Origin: Massilia oculi
GTDB taxonomy: Bacteria; Pseudomonadota; Gammaproteobacteria; Burkholderiales; Burkholderiaceae_D
Assembly (NCBI RefSeq): GCF_003143515.1
Contig: NZ_CP029343.1
Location: 4,092,001-4,156,000, forward strand
DNA: 64,000 nucleotides
Direction of reading: 5' to 3'
Part shown: positions 56,504 to 64,000 of the stretch, in pieces
Numbering within the stretch: the first letter of the stretch is position 1
Layout: the number at the start of each line of letters is the position of its first letter
Notes under the pieces: model-generated
Databases searched by the model: none
What the model was told of the DNA's origin: nothing
Seen by the model: only the letters and a program-made list of their open reading frames with translations
Made by a program: the position numbers and the translations under genes

Positions 56504-57117
56504 TCAGGCCTGGGCCCCGTCCTCGTCCCCGGCGTCGGACGGCCAGTCGATGCGGCCGTGGCCGGCATCGTCGAGGCGGGCGCGCAGCGCATCGGCGGCG
56601 TCTGCCGGCAGGCTGAAGGTGAAGCGCACGTCGTCGCCGTGCTCGACCGCATCGAGGCTGGCGCCGGCGCCGTCGAGCTCGCGCCGCAGCATGCCTTCCA
56701 ACGCGTAGGGGCGGTGCAGCGCAACTGGCGCAGCTTGATGATCGGGACCTTGGTCGCCGTCAACAGGGCCTGGGCCACGCTGTCGGTGTAGGCGCGCACC
56801 AGTCCGCCCGCGCCGAGCTTGACGCCGCCGAAGTAGCGCACCACGGTGGCCAGCACGCCTTCCAGGTCCTGATGGCGCAAGACGTCGAGCATGGGGCGGC
56901 CCGCGGTGCCGCTGGGTTCGCCGTCATCGATCGCGGCGGACTGGCCGCCGGCCAGCAGGGCCCAGCACACATGGGCCGCGCCCGGATGCCGGGCACGCAG
57001 CTCGGCCACGATCTTGACCGCCCCGGCGCGGTCCGGCATCGGCTGCACGCAGGCGATGAAGCGGCTTTTCTTGATGACCAGTTCGTGCTGAACGGCGCTG
57101 GCGATCGTCTGGGGCAT
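56504..57117 (-). pseudogene. yigZ: YigZ/IMPACT family protein, disrupted by a frameshift
   Basis: From ATG at 57117 the frame encodes the UPF0029/IMPACT domain (VIKKSRFIACVQPM, DDGEPSGTAGRPMLD, VVRYFGGVKLGAGGLVRAY) up to LRQLRCTAP. The expected DUF1949 C-terminal domain continues in another frame (EGMLRRELDGAGASLDAVEH, ending at 56,504). The switch lies in a run of C (minus strand) at about 56,706-56,711; one base is missing. With one base restored the protein would be 204 residues, the normal YigZ length. This is either a sequencing error in the homopolymer or a real, recent mutation. Confidence 0.85.
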
Positions 57118-57132
57118 GGCGTTCGGAAAGTG

Positions 57133-57169
57133 AAAACAACAACGCCAACCCGAAGGCTGGCGTTGTTGT
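57133..57169 (-). terminator. Terminator of tRNA-Lys
   Basis: Arms of 15 bp (57,136-57,150 and 57,155-57,169) with one A-C mismatch around CGAA. On the minus strand a TTTT tail follows. It ends tRNA-Lys transcription ahead of yigZ. Confidence 0.85.
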
Positions 57170-57178
57170 CTGAATCTC

Positions 57179-57254
57179 TGGTAGGCCGTGCGTGGCTCGA
57201 ACACGCGACCAACGGATTAAAAGTCCGCTGCTCTACCAACTGAGCTAACGACCC
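57179..57254 (-). tRNA. tRNA-Lys (anticodon UUU)
   Basis: A 76-nt gene including the encoded CCA. Acceptor stem GGGTCGT with ACGGCCT (first pair G-U), D-loop AGCTCAGTTGGTAGAGC, anticodon loop CTTTTAA, T-loop TTCGAGC. The terminator follows. Its 3' 49 bp are repeated exactly at 58,195-58,243. Confidence 0.97.
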
Positions 57255-57309
57255 GAAGAAGACGAGATTATAGCGGTACTTGGCCGGCCTTGCCAAGTGC
57301 TTTGAATCA

Positions 57310-57990
57310 TCATTTCGATTCTCGCGGAGAAGTCGGCGTCGGTTCCCGCGTCGGCGCCTTGTTCGGCGTCTCGATGTCGCCGTGATAATCCTGGCCGGTG
57401 TCGGCCGCATGGCGCTTGCCGTCTTCCTTGACGTCCTCGCCTTCGATTTCCTTGTCTTCGGCCTGCACATCGTGCATGGCGTGCGGTTCGAGTTCCTCGG
57501 CGCTGGTGTTCAGGCGGACGAACAGTCCCCAGGTGGCGAGCAGGGCGGCGGCGGCCAGGCCGATCGCCGCCGCATGCGGCAGATATTGCGGACTGCCATG
57601 GACGTACTGGAACACGCCGATCAGGCATTCGACCGACAGCGACACCACGACCACGATCAGGAAGCGCGACAGGAAGCGCCGCACGCGGGTTGGCGAGCTG
57701 ATGTTGGCTTCGCGCTGGATTTCTTCTTCCAGCACGGTTTGCCCCAGTCCCAGCGCGGCGACCGAGATGGTCAGCATGCCGATGCATTCGAGGATCAGGT
57801 CGAAGCGGTCGCGTGCCGAGGTGTCGGAGGCAGGGTTCAGGGCGCTCCAGATTTCGACGCCCGCCAGGACGATCAGGCCGATGCCGCAGGAGAAGAACAT
57901 GGCGACGATCAGGATGTAGCCGAGTTCGAAGAATTTGGAGATGGCTTTCACGATGGGACAGTATTCAAAGAGTTGTAAATACTTTAACAT
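57310..57990 (-). CDS. Hypothetical multi-pass membrane protein
   Basis: A 226-residue protein with about four membrane segments (ELGYILIVAMFFSCGIGLIVLAGV, CIGMLTISVAALGL, FLIVVVVSLSVECLIGV, AAIGLAAAALLATWG) and an acidic, disordered C-terminal tail (about residues 165-226) ending in a Pro/Thr-rich stretch. I do not recognise the family. ATG at 57990 starts just before the first conserved-looking helix. ATG at 58017 is possible. It lies between the two tRNA-Lys sequences. Confidence 0.75.
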   Translation of the reverse strand: MLKYLQLFEYCPIVKAISKFFELGYILIVAMFFSCGIGLIVLAGVEIWSALNPASDTSARDRFDLILECIGMLTISVAALGLGQTVLEEEIQREANISSPTRVRRFLSRFLIVVVVSLSVECLIGVFQYVHGSPQYLPHAAAIGLAAAALLATWGLFVRLNTSAEELEPHAMHDVQAEDKEIEGEDVKEDGKRHAADTGQDYHGDIETPNKAPTREPTPTSPRESK

Positions 57991-58151
57991 TAATTGCGCG
58001 CGGGGGGATGTTCGCATGACGCTGTCGCGTGGCCACTGTCCGGCTATTGCATGCCGTGGTCCGGGGGAGGGGCGTACCTGCTCCAGCAAACCGATGCTAG
58101 GTTCGGCTAGGGCAGGCCGCCCTCCAGGAACGCAGGGAGGGACCGGAATGC

Positions 58152-58182
58152 AAAAAGCCCACGCACCGAAATGCGTGGGCTT
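58152..58182 (-). terminator. Terminator of the former second tRNA-Lys
   Basis: On the minus strand AGCCCACGCA pairs with TGCGTGGGCT (10 bp), followed by TTTTT. It sits 13 bp after the CCA end of the tRNA fragment at 58,195-58,243, just as the intact tRNA-Lys is followed by its own terminator. Confidence 0.88.
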
Positions 58183-58194
58183 CCTGGTAATTCG

Positions 58195-58243
58195 TGGTAG
58201 GCCGTGCGTGGCTCGAACACGCGACCAACGGATTAAAAGTCCG
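58195..58243 (-). repeat. 3' fragment of tRNA-Lys, att site of a genomic island
   Basis: Exact 49-bp copy of the 3' part of tRNA-Lys, from the CCA end through the T-arm and variable loop to the anticodon loop and stem. The 5' half is missing. The homology breaks within the anticodon stem at 58,243, where the DNA changes to AT-rich accessory sequence. This is what remains after a tyrosine-integrase element enters a tRNA gene. The restored tRNA and the other att copy should lie at the far end of the element, to the right of this window. Confidence 0.85.
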
Positions 58244-58420
58244 TTAGGATTTACAGAGAGATTTGATCATTACCCCTCAGTTCCTTCATTATACGTCATA
58301 TCCGTTGGCGCTTGTGCTGCCTGAATGGGACCAGAAGTGGACCAGATAAGAGAGCGGGACCGTCGATCGACCGGAGTCCTATTGTTACACGTAAGTCGTC
58401 CAGCACCAGATTCGCAGCCG
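58244..58420. other. End region of the integrated element
   Basis: No gene is found. The stretch holds three close GGACC(A) direct repeats (around 58,328-58,372) that could be integrase or excisionase arm sites, and is less GC-rich than the flanking chromosome. Confidence 0.4.
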
Positions 58421-59107
58421 CTAGATTTTCCCCCCGGGTCTCGCTGCCAGAGACCAGTCACCTTTGAAACAGTCTTTCGCGGTTCCTACATGAGCTTCTA
58501 CTAATCGACGGCGCATGTCTGGATCGTCGTGGAAGGCATCGATCCAGATACTGAAAAAACCCGATTCTTTGGCCAGATGAACGAGTGTTTCTCTAAAATC
58601 TATATTATCGTTGCGCGCGAGAGTAGCGCGCATTATTTGAGCCAGCTTCCATTTTTCTTCACGTTCCAAGTAACGCTTATCGCGGTCTTTAGGCCGCTTA
58701 TTCTTAGGTTGACCAGGGTGGCGATCTAGTCCTACGAGGTTTATTAGGGAGGTTGCCTTTCTCTTGATTCTAGGAGCTAGCGTCGGGGAAGTGGCTACTA
58801 TCCCACCAGCCCTATATTCGATGGCCATTAAAGTATTATCTTTATCTGGCCAAATAAAATCTTGGTCGTTTGTTGGTTTATTACCTTTGGCTGAGTTGCA
58901 ATTGACGCAGCCAAGAAGAAAGTTCGTCCAGTCAGTCTCACGCAGAGGATCTAAGCTCTTCGGAGATACATGTTCCACAGCTAAAAGAGCAGGGAAGCGA
59001 CGTTCACAGTAACTGCAGTAGTAGCCAAAGCAGTCTTCCAGATCGCCAATTGCTTCTTGGTACTTCGCATAAGTATTCGGTGCTGCCACCCGGGTAACCG
59101 GCCTCAT
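58421..59107 (-). CDS. ptuB: PtuB-like HNH endonuclease of a Septu-type defence module
   Basis: A 228-residue protein. The HNH core is [20 protein letters not shown], then [20 protein letters not shown]: two CxxC zinc knuckles, the first catalytic His in VEHV, and Asn in NCNSAKG. In Septu, PtuB cuts nucleic acid when the PtuA ATPase detects phage infection. The C-terminal half (from about residue 125) is charged and helical with no other domain. It overlaps the ATPase gene by 4 bp (ATGA). Low GC and position in the island point to horizontal transfer. Confidence 0.85.
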   Translation of the reverse strand: MRPVTRVAAPNTYAKYQEAIGDLEDCFGYYCSYCERRFPALLAVEHVSPKSLDPLRETDWTNFLLGCVNCNSAKGNKPTNDQDFIWPDKDNTLMAIEYRAGGIVATSPTLAPRIKRKATSLINLVGLDRHPGQPKNKRPKDRDKRYLEREEKWKLAQIMRATLARNDNIDFRETLVHLAKESGFFSIWIDAFHDDPDMRRRLVEAHVGTAKDCFKGDWSLAARPGGKI

Positions 59108-60576
59108 TGATCTCTACCCTTTACTGTCATAAGTTTAAGAAATGCATGTATCGCAGGATCTGAGGTAAATGGTTCGCTTGCCTCTCGATAAGACTGTTCG
59201 GCGGTACGCAACGCGGCGCGGGAGACCCGTTGCTTGCCAGTTGACTGTTTCTCAAGAAGCATAAAATATCGGTTCGCTGCTGTATTTAAGTTTTCAGCTC
59301 GAACGCTCCGTTGAGGCACCGGAACACCTTGAATTTCCTCAGCTATATCTTCAATGCTATTGCCGCCACTTAAGTGTGCTGTTGAATTAGGGTCTATAGG
59401 TGTGATTTGCTGGCGACGTGTCGCTTGAATTACAAACGGAGAGTGAGTAGTGGCGATGAATTGGCAGTTAGGGAACAAGTCCTCCAATGCAGGTACTATG
59501 CGGCGTTGCCATTTCGGATGGAGGTGTACGTCGACTTCATCGATAAGAATAATTGCCTCGCCTTCGCCAAAGCCACTGTTAGGGTCATTGATCGAGAGTT
59601 GTCTCGCGATATCGACAAATAGTGAAAACAGCCTCTGTTCGCCATCGGAAAGTTGATTGAGGCTGAGCGTGCCGATTTTGCGCTGAATCATGATTCGCGG
59701 TGTAAGCTTTACCTCCAACGAACACGATTCTAGAAATTTTCGTTCCGGCGCGGAAATTTTCATACCTCTCCAAATGTCGCGGAGGTTTGGTAAATCTCTA
59801 GAGCTTCGCTTTTTACTATAAAAATCCGGCGCAAGTACGATTTTTTCTTGATCGGGCCAGACATATGGCAATTTTCGATGTTCCGACTCTTCCTCAAACC
59901 AGCGCATCGCAAAAGCGCGAGCCAGATTTTGTAGTTCGGTATCTAATGGAAAATTCTCTGATATATCTTTTTCCGGCACTAGGGAACAATCATAGGGCTC
60001 GAATCTCCAATAGAATTGGCTCATGTCAGCTGAGAAATTAGACATCATTTTTCCAACAAAATCTCTCACCCATCCGCTATTTCCGAAACGCCGCTCGTTT
60101 TCTGGAACAGGCTCTTGGAAGGCATATCTCTCTGAAGCATAAAGAAATTCTTCATTACGGCGAGACGGATTTCTATCGAAGTTTCGCGAGTGCTTAGAAG
60201 ACTTCACCTTCAGGGCCGAACAGATCGCTTCGTTTGAAGAATAGAGCAAAATTAGAGGTAGTTTTGCTCTGGGAGCTGAGCGTTTAGCCGGTTCCCAAAG
60301 CTCTTTTTGGAATTGAAAATCCTCAAGTCTGTTATTTTTGTGGCGAATTACTGCCTTGATTTCGGCATAACGAGTGCGCAATCGAATGTCACTGTCCTCT
60401 AATCTAGGACGCCTTCCCATTTGCTGTGCGCTCCCCAATGCTGCAAGCAAGCTACGAAGGATCGTTGTCTTACCGGCTCCATTCTCACCTACAAGCAGGT
60501 TGAAACCAGGTCGAAATACAAAAGTGCGTTGCTTGAACTGGCGAATATTTTTTAAAGTCAGACTATGTAAATGCAT
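59104..60576 (-). CDS. ptuA: PtuA-like AAA/SMC-type ATPase of a Septu-type defence module
   Basis: A 490-residue ABC/SMC-like ATPase. Walker A is [11 protein letters not shown] at about residues 31-41, the signature is [15 protein letters not shown], Walker B is [14 protein letters not shown], and the H-loop is [11 protein letters not shown]. No long coiled coil or TOPRIM domain follows, which separates it from OLD nucleases. Pairing with an overlapping HNH gene is the type I Septu layout. A retron-Ec78-like system also uses PtuAB, but no reverse transcriptase is next to it here. AT-rich, with codon use unlike the core genes. Confidence 0.87.
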   Translation of the reverse strand: MHLHSLTLKNIRQFKQRTFVFRPGFNLLVGENGAGKTTILRSLLAALGSAQQMGRRPRLEDSDIRLRTRYAEIKAVIRHKNNRLEDFQFQKELWEPAKRSAPRAKLPLILLYSSNEAICSALKVKSSKHSRNFDRNPSRRNEEFLYASERYAFQEPVPENERRFGNSGWVRDFVGKMMSNFSADMSQFYWRFEPYDCSLVPEKDISENFPLDTELQNLARAFAMRWFEEESEHRKLPYVWPDQEKIVLAPDFYSKKRSSRDLPNLRDIWRGMKISAPERKFLESCSLEVKLTPRIMIQRKIGTLSLNQLSDGEQRLFSLFVDIARQLSINDPNSGFGEGEAIILIDEVDVHLHPKWQRRIVPALEDLFPNCQFIATTHSPFVIQATRRQQITPIDPNSTAHLSGGNSIEDIAEEIQGVPVPQRSVRAENLNTAANRYFMLLEKQSTGKQRVSRAALRTAEQSYREASEPFTSDPAIHAFLKLMTVKGRDQ

Positions 60577-60794
60577 GAGAATGAGGAAATACGTTGCAGT
60601 AATTTGTTAGAAATTGTCCCGGGATATTTTTTTTTGAAATCACATGTAGAGAAAATCGGTACTCAGGAAGGATATCACTTCAGCCTACCTCCAAGTTAAA
60701 CAACCGACACGAAATACTATGTGCGTCGAATCAGCTAAAGCTTCGTGCATATATTAACTAATTGATTCTAAGATAACGACGGAGGAGGCAGGCG

Positions 60795-60990
60795 TTACTT
60801 CTTCTTACCAGCGCGCCAGTGCTGCGCATACTGCACGGCAAAGCCGTAGACGAACTCCTTCTCACGAAGGGGGAGGTCCTTGACGGCCTCTCCGAATAGC
60901 TCACCAAAGGCTTAGGATTTCGCGCTGTCCCCAAAAGAAGAGAGCGAAACCTTCAAGTAGCTCGCCAAGTCATCCAACCTGTCGAGCGAA
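60795..60990 (-). pseudogene. C-terminal remnant of a regulator-like gene with an internal stop
   Basis: One frame reads SLDRLDDLASYLKVSLSSF, then an in-frame TAA at 60,912-60,914, then AFGELFGEAVKDLPLREKEF up to the stop at 60,795. The first part resembles the tail of a Cro/C1-type helix-turn-helix domain. The upstream part is missing where the IS3-family element begins at 60,991. So the gene was truncated by the IS and has a nonsense mutation. Confidence 0.5.
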
Positions 60991-61031
60991 GGGGTAATCC
61001 CCCCATTTTTAGAGCGCGCTAAAAGTAAAGG

Positions 61032-61859
61032 TTAAGCGGCAAGTGCAAGTTTCTGTTTTGGTGTGATGCCGCCGAGCGCCATATTGGGCCGGTCGTGATT
61101 GTAGGTCCACAGCCAGCGGGTGGCAAATTCCTGGATTTGGTCGAGCGTTTCAAAGAGGTTGTGCGCCAGCCAATCGTAGCGCACGGTCCTGTTGTATCGC
61201 TCGACGTAGGCGTTTTGCTGAGGCTGGCCTGGCTGGATGAAATCGATGCGGATGCCGTGCCTGGCGGCCCAAGCCAACGTCATGGCGCTGATATATTCGG
61301 GGCCGTTGTCGCAGCGGATCGCCTCCGGTTTGCCGCGCCTTTCGATGATCCGGTCCAATGATCTGATAACGCGTTCGAATGGCAACGAGAAGTCGACCTC
61401 GATTCCCAAGCCTTCACGATTGAAGTCATCGATGACGTTGAATAGGCGGATGCTGCGGCCGTCGGCAAGCTGGTCATGCATGAAGTCCATCGACCAGCTT
61501 TGGTTGAATGCGGTCGGCACGGCCAATGGCAGTGGCTTCTCGCGCACCAGACGATGGCGCGGCTTGATCCGTAGGTTTAGCTCGAGTTCGCGGTAGATCC
61601 TGTAGACCCTCTTATGGTTCCACTTGAATCCCTTGACGTTGCGCAGGTACAGGGAGCACAGCCCGAAGCCCCAGTTGCGCTGGTTGTTCGTCAGCCGCAC
61701 CAGCCAGTCGGCGATGACGTTGTTCTCCTCGTCCAGCTTCGCCTTGTAGCGCTATCAGGTCTGGCTGATGCCAAACGCTCGGCAAGCCAGGTTAATCGTG
61801 GCTGACCGCTGCGCCACGGCCCACTGCGCCATCTCCCGCCGCTGAGATGGCGCTACCAT
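61032..61859 (-). pseudogene. IS3-family transposase OrfB, interrupted by TGA TAG
   Basis: Reading from ATG at 61859 gives APSQRREMAQWAVAQRSAT, then FGISQT, then two consecutive stops (TGA TAG, about 61,749-61,754), then [10 protein letters not shown] and an intact rve domain: [24 protein letters not shown] and [16 protein letters not shown] hold the D, D and E of the catalytic triad. The C-terminus [13 protein letters not shown] is typical. Closely related full-length OrfB proteins have ordinary residues where the stops lie. Confidence 0.85.
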
Positions 61860-61866
61860 TAATGAG

Positions 61867-62327
61867 ATGGTCACCCTCCACCCTAAAAGTTACTATGCTT
61901 AGAGGGTTTCGTCCTTTCTGAACGGAGGTCATCATGCAAGACGTTACGCTCATCGGCATAGATCTCGGCAAACACAGCTTCCATGTGCACGGCCAGGATC
62001 GGCACGGTAAAGCCCTGCTGCGCATGAAATTCAACCGTAAGCAGTTGATCGAGTTCTTCGCCAAGTTCCACAAACTTGACCTCTTGAGTTTGCTTATCAA
62101 CACCTACCTGGTTTTGCGACTGCTGAAATTGGATGACGTGAACGGCACACCGGCCTGACGGATACCCTGAACAAAAAAACGGCTTTGCAAAGCCGAACCA
62201 CTTTTTAGGACCGACAGGCGCGAATTCTCATCATGGCGCGGAGCAAGTCTTCAAAATGACGCCGGATAGATTTGAGCAAGCCACTACTGCATACAAAAAT
62301 CAGGGTTGCAAAAAGGAGGGTGACCAT
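61867..62327 (+). mobile_element. Nested IS110-derived deletion element with 13-bp inverted ends
   Basis: ATGGTCACCCTCC at 61,867-61,879 and its reverse complement at 62,315-62,327 bound 461 bp that interrupt the IS3 element exactly at its orfA/orfB frameshift region. It holds the first part of an IS110-family transposase gene and what looks like that element's 3' non-coding end. It is non-autonomous. Confidence 0.65.
61934..62158 (+). pseudogene. IS110-family transposase, N-terminal fragment
   Basis: A 74-residue frame with a good CGGAGG ribosome site. The first 47 residues (LIGIDLGKHSFHVHGQDRHG, FNRKQLIEFFAKFH) are the start of the DEDD domain of IS110-family transposases. The following LDLLSLLINTYLVLRLLKLD is unrelated, because an internal deletion removed the rest, including the other acidic residues and the Tnp_20 domain. 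It is not functional. Confidence 0.8.
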
Positions 62328-62612
62328 AGATTTTTTGTGAGCGCCTCCCCGACGATCTCAGCCCTCAGGCGCTCTTCGACGTACATCTTCTTGAGCTGCC
62401 GGTTTTCCTCCTCCAGCTCCTTCATGCGTGCCATCAGCGAGGCGTCCATGCCGCCGAACTTGGAGCGCCACTTGTAGAACGTGGCGTTGCTGATGCCGTG
62501 CTCGCGGCACAGCTCCGGTACTGGGGCTGCCGGCTTCGGCCTGCTTGAGCATGGCAATGATCTGGCTGTCGGTAAAACGGGACGTCTTCATGTAGAGCTT
62601 TCTGTGTCCCAA
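62328..62612 (-). pseudogene. IS3-family OrfA, frameshifted
   Basis: It starts MKTSRFTDSQIIAMLKQAEAG in one frame and continues PVPELCREHGISNATFYKWR in another, so one base has been gained near 62,532. The helix-turn-helix and leucine-zipper parts (MKELEEENRQLKKMYVEE) are otherwise kept. The 3' end runs into the nested element at 62,327. Confidence 0.85.
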
Positions 62613-62910
62613 GTAGAAAATTCTACTTTTGATCGCGCTCTTTTTGTGGGGGGATTACCCCTCAACAAACGGTTCAAGCTGCATCGGCCCAGACGGCGCC
62701 CATAGCAGCTGAGTCGGGGGCGGACAATAGTTGGTTTCAATTCTGCTACCTATATCCCCCAGGGGGCGATATACACCGAGCCAGGCTGCGGAGTGAGAAT
62801 TTGTGAGTTTTTCAAATTGGCAAGAATGTTATTCTTAAGAACGGTCGCTAGGGGCCAGGAGTAGCCAGTTAAGAACTTAAATAGAAATAAGTCCACTATC
62901 GGGGGAGGCG

Positions 62911-64000
62911 ATGATCAATCAGATCGACATAGCTAAGTTCGGGAGCTACCAAGACTTGCAGTGGAAGAGTGCCGTTCGGGACAGTGGCAAGAATGTAAAG
63001 CCTTTCCAACGCCTGAACATCCTTTACGGGCGCAACTATTCAGGCAAGACCACGCTCTCCCGTGTCTTCCGCGCGCTAGAGACGCGCAAGATCCCGCTGA
63101 ACTACGCCAATTCATCCTTCACCGTTTACGGGGACAAGGGTAATATTGCGCACACCGGCCTAGCAGCTCATAACTACGATGTGAGGGTCTACAACCGTGA
63201 CTTCGTAACTGACAACCTCAGCTTTCTGGTGAACCAGCAAATCGGCGGCGAGATCAGGACGTTTGCCATTGTCGGTGAACAGAATAAGGAAATTGACGAT
63301 GCTATTGCCGCCATCGAGGCCAAGCTCGGAAGTGTGGATGGCAAGGTTGGTCTTCGCTTTGACCTTGAAGCAAAAAAGAAGGAGCGCGATCGCCATAAGA
63401 GCAATTACATTACCGCATCTAGCGGGCTTGAGGAAAAACTACGCACCCATGCTAACGAAAAAATTAAAAAAAATCGTCAGTACGGTACTGCTACTTATAA
63501 CATTGAAGGTATTAAACGGGATATTGCATCAACGAAAAAGCCAGGCTTTGCAAGGCTAACGGCGGAAGAGCAAGCAAGTAAGCTTGCACTACTGAAGCAA
63601 GAGGCACTACCTGATATCACGGATACTCTGGCAATTACCCTTAAACTAGAGTCATTAAGAGCAACCGCTGAGCCCCTCCTGTCGCGAACTATAACGCCTA
63701 CAACGCCTATCCAGGAGCTTCTTAACGATAGCGTATTACAACTCTGGGTCAAGCAAGGTATCGGGCACCATCGGGATAAACGCGATACTTGCGCTTTTTG
63801 CCGCCAAAGCTTGCCGCACGACTTATGGCAAGTGATGGACGAACACTTCAGCAAGGAATCGAGTGATCTTGAATCTGCTTTGGACACGGCCATTTCTTCA
63901 GTCACTGAGGAAGTTACAGCCGTAGCTGGCTTCATTACCTTTGAAAGCGCTCAGTTTTATGCTGAGGAACGAGCCGCTTTTGACGAAAGTAGCAAGGCTC
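62911..64000 (+). CDS. AAA_13-type ATPase with CxxC motif, RloC/PrrC-like, cut by right edge
   Basis: 363 codons are visible from ATG at 62911 (GGGGGAGG upstream), without a stop. Walker A is LYGRNYSGKTTLSRVFRAL at about residues 43-61, followed by YDVRVYNRDFV, as in AAA_13 proteins. A charged coiled coil (about residues 120-220) leads to TCAFCRQSLP at about residue 292, a CxxC resembling a zinc hook. These are features of RloC-type anticodon nucleases and related phage-defence ATPases. The C-terminal part that would hold the signature, Walker B and any nuclease motif is outside the window, so the nuclease call is not proven. It lies in the same island as the PtuAB pair. Confidence 0.8.
   Translation, partial: MINQIDIAKFGSYQDLQWKSAVRDSGKNVKPFQRLNILYGRNYSGKTTLSRVFRALETRKIPLNYANSSFTVYGDKGNIAHTGLAAHNYDVRVYNRDFVTDNLSFLVNQQIGGEIRTFAIVGEQNKEIDDAIAAIEAKLGSVDGKVGLRFDLEAKKKERDRHKSNYITASSGLEEKLRTHANEKIKKNRQYGTATYNIEGIKRDIASTKKPGFARLTAEEQASKLALLKQEALPDITDTLAITLKLESLRATAEPLLSRTITPTTPIQELLNDSVLQLWVKQGIGHHRDKRDTCAFCRQSLPHDLWQVMDEHFSKESSDLESALDTAISSVTEEVTAVAGFITFESAQFYAEERAAFDESSKA

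Larger units (their letters stand above)
60991..62661 (-). mobile_element. Decayed IS3-family insertion sequence
   Basis: Terminal inverted repeats: 60,991-61,018 and 62,634-62,661, matching at 23 of 28 positions (both start GGGGTAATCCCCCCA). Between them, on the minus strand, are a frameshifted orfA (62,612 down to 62,328) and a DDE orfB with two stop codons (61,859 to 61,032). A second element (61,867-62,327) is inserted at the orfA/orfB junction. No clear target duplication is seen, so the flanks have probably rearranged. The element cannot move by itself. Confidence 0.85.

Noticed and set aside
61032..61700. Reading the 222-residue frame as a full transposase
   Set aside because: It lacks the first third of OrfB. 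Two stop codons separate that part in the same frame, so it is a pseudogene.
62662..62910. Gap between the IS and the AAA_13 gene
   Set aside because: Inspected on both strands: no gene, tRNA or convincing promoter found.
58244..64000. Search for an integrase, reverse transcriptase or retron RNA in the island
   Set aside because: No open frame shows tyrosine-recombinase or RT motifs, so a retron or complete integrative element cannot be claimed from this window.

Overview
The window is GC-rich chromosomal DNA of a betaproteobacterium, most likely Oxalobacteraceae and Massilia-like. The evidence is the zapA-6S RNA linkage, two PEP-CTERM proteins, homodimeric aceE followed by a lipoyl-fused lpd, a small Trp-rich Burkholderiales membrane protein, a fused glucokinase-RpiR protein, and GGGGTCAG-type REP repeats. 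The genus is an inference from gene content. The first 58.2 kb is ordinary core and lineage-specific chromosome. From 58,244 rightward the DNA is an AT-richer genomic island that runs off the right end.

Layout. 1-6.5 kb: alpha-glucan and sugar use (pullulanase-type enzyme cut by the left edge, POT peptide transporter, GH13 alpha-glucosidase, glucokinase-RpiR fusion) around a divergent control region with two candidate operators. 6.5-13.2 kb: lipoprotein, collagen-like PEP-CTERM protein, groES-groEL under a CIRCE element and a combined sigma32/sigma70 promoter, a short coiled-coil gene plus zapA, 6S RNA, EVE-domain protein, TauE/SafE permease. 13.2-19.8 kb: periplasmic molybdenum hydroxylase (large subunit, 2Fe-2S subunit, triheme cytochrome c), lgt, LysR regulator, small Trp-rich protein, monoheme cytochrome c. 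19.8-30.6 kb: inverted REP pair, DUF3617, CHAD, MRJP/yellow-like and NHL-repeat proteins, H-NS-like protein, holC, oligopeptidase A, folD. 30.7-37.3 kb: pyruvate dehydrogenase operon aceE-aceF-lpd ending in a REPIN. 37.3-41.1 kb: a tightly overlapping operon of DUF2141, carotenoid oxygenase, LytS-like kinase and LytTR regulator. 42-47 kb: TetR-controlled tripartite EmrAB-TolC-like efflux pump. 47-57 kb: M49-type peptidase, chemoreceptor, secreted HExxH protein, a duplicated Cys-pair periplasmic family (one copy fused to BON), HDOD protein, a second PEP-CTERM protein behind a Fur-like box, an MFS exporter and a frameshifted yigZ.

The island. An intact tRNA-Lys(UUU) lies at 57,179-57,254. About 1 kb further on, at 58,195-58,243, is an exact 49-bp copy of its 3' part, still followed by its own intrinsic terminator. 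Composition and gene content change exactly where this copy ends, so the fragment is read as the displaced 3' end (att site) of a second tRNA-Lys gene into which an element integrated. Inside are a two-gene Septu-like defence module (PtuA-type ATPase and PtuB-type HNH nuclease), a decayed IS3-family element carrying a nested IS110 relic, a truncated gene with a nonsense codon, and the first 363 codons of an AAA_13/RloC-like ATPase with a CxxC motif. No integrase is visible. It would lie beyond 64,000 or be lost.

How the parts may work together. The starch genes would deliver glucose to the fused kinase-regulator, whose RpiR half may bind the HexR-like site between the divergent promoters. The lgt product lipidates the lipoproteins seen here. 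The molybdenum hydroxylase would pass electrons to its triheme cytochrome. The island looks like an anti-phage cluster at a tRNA-Lys locus.
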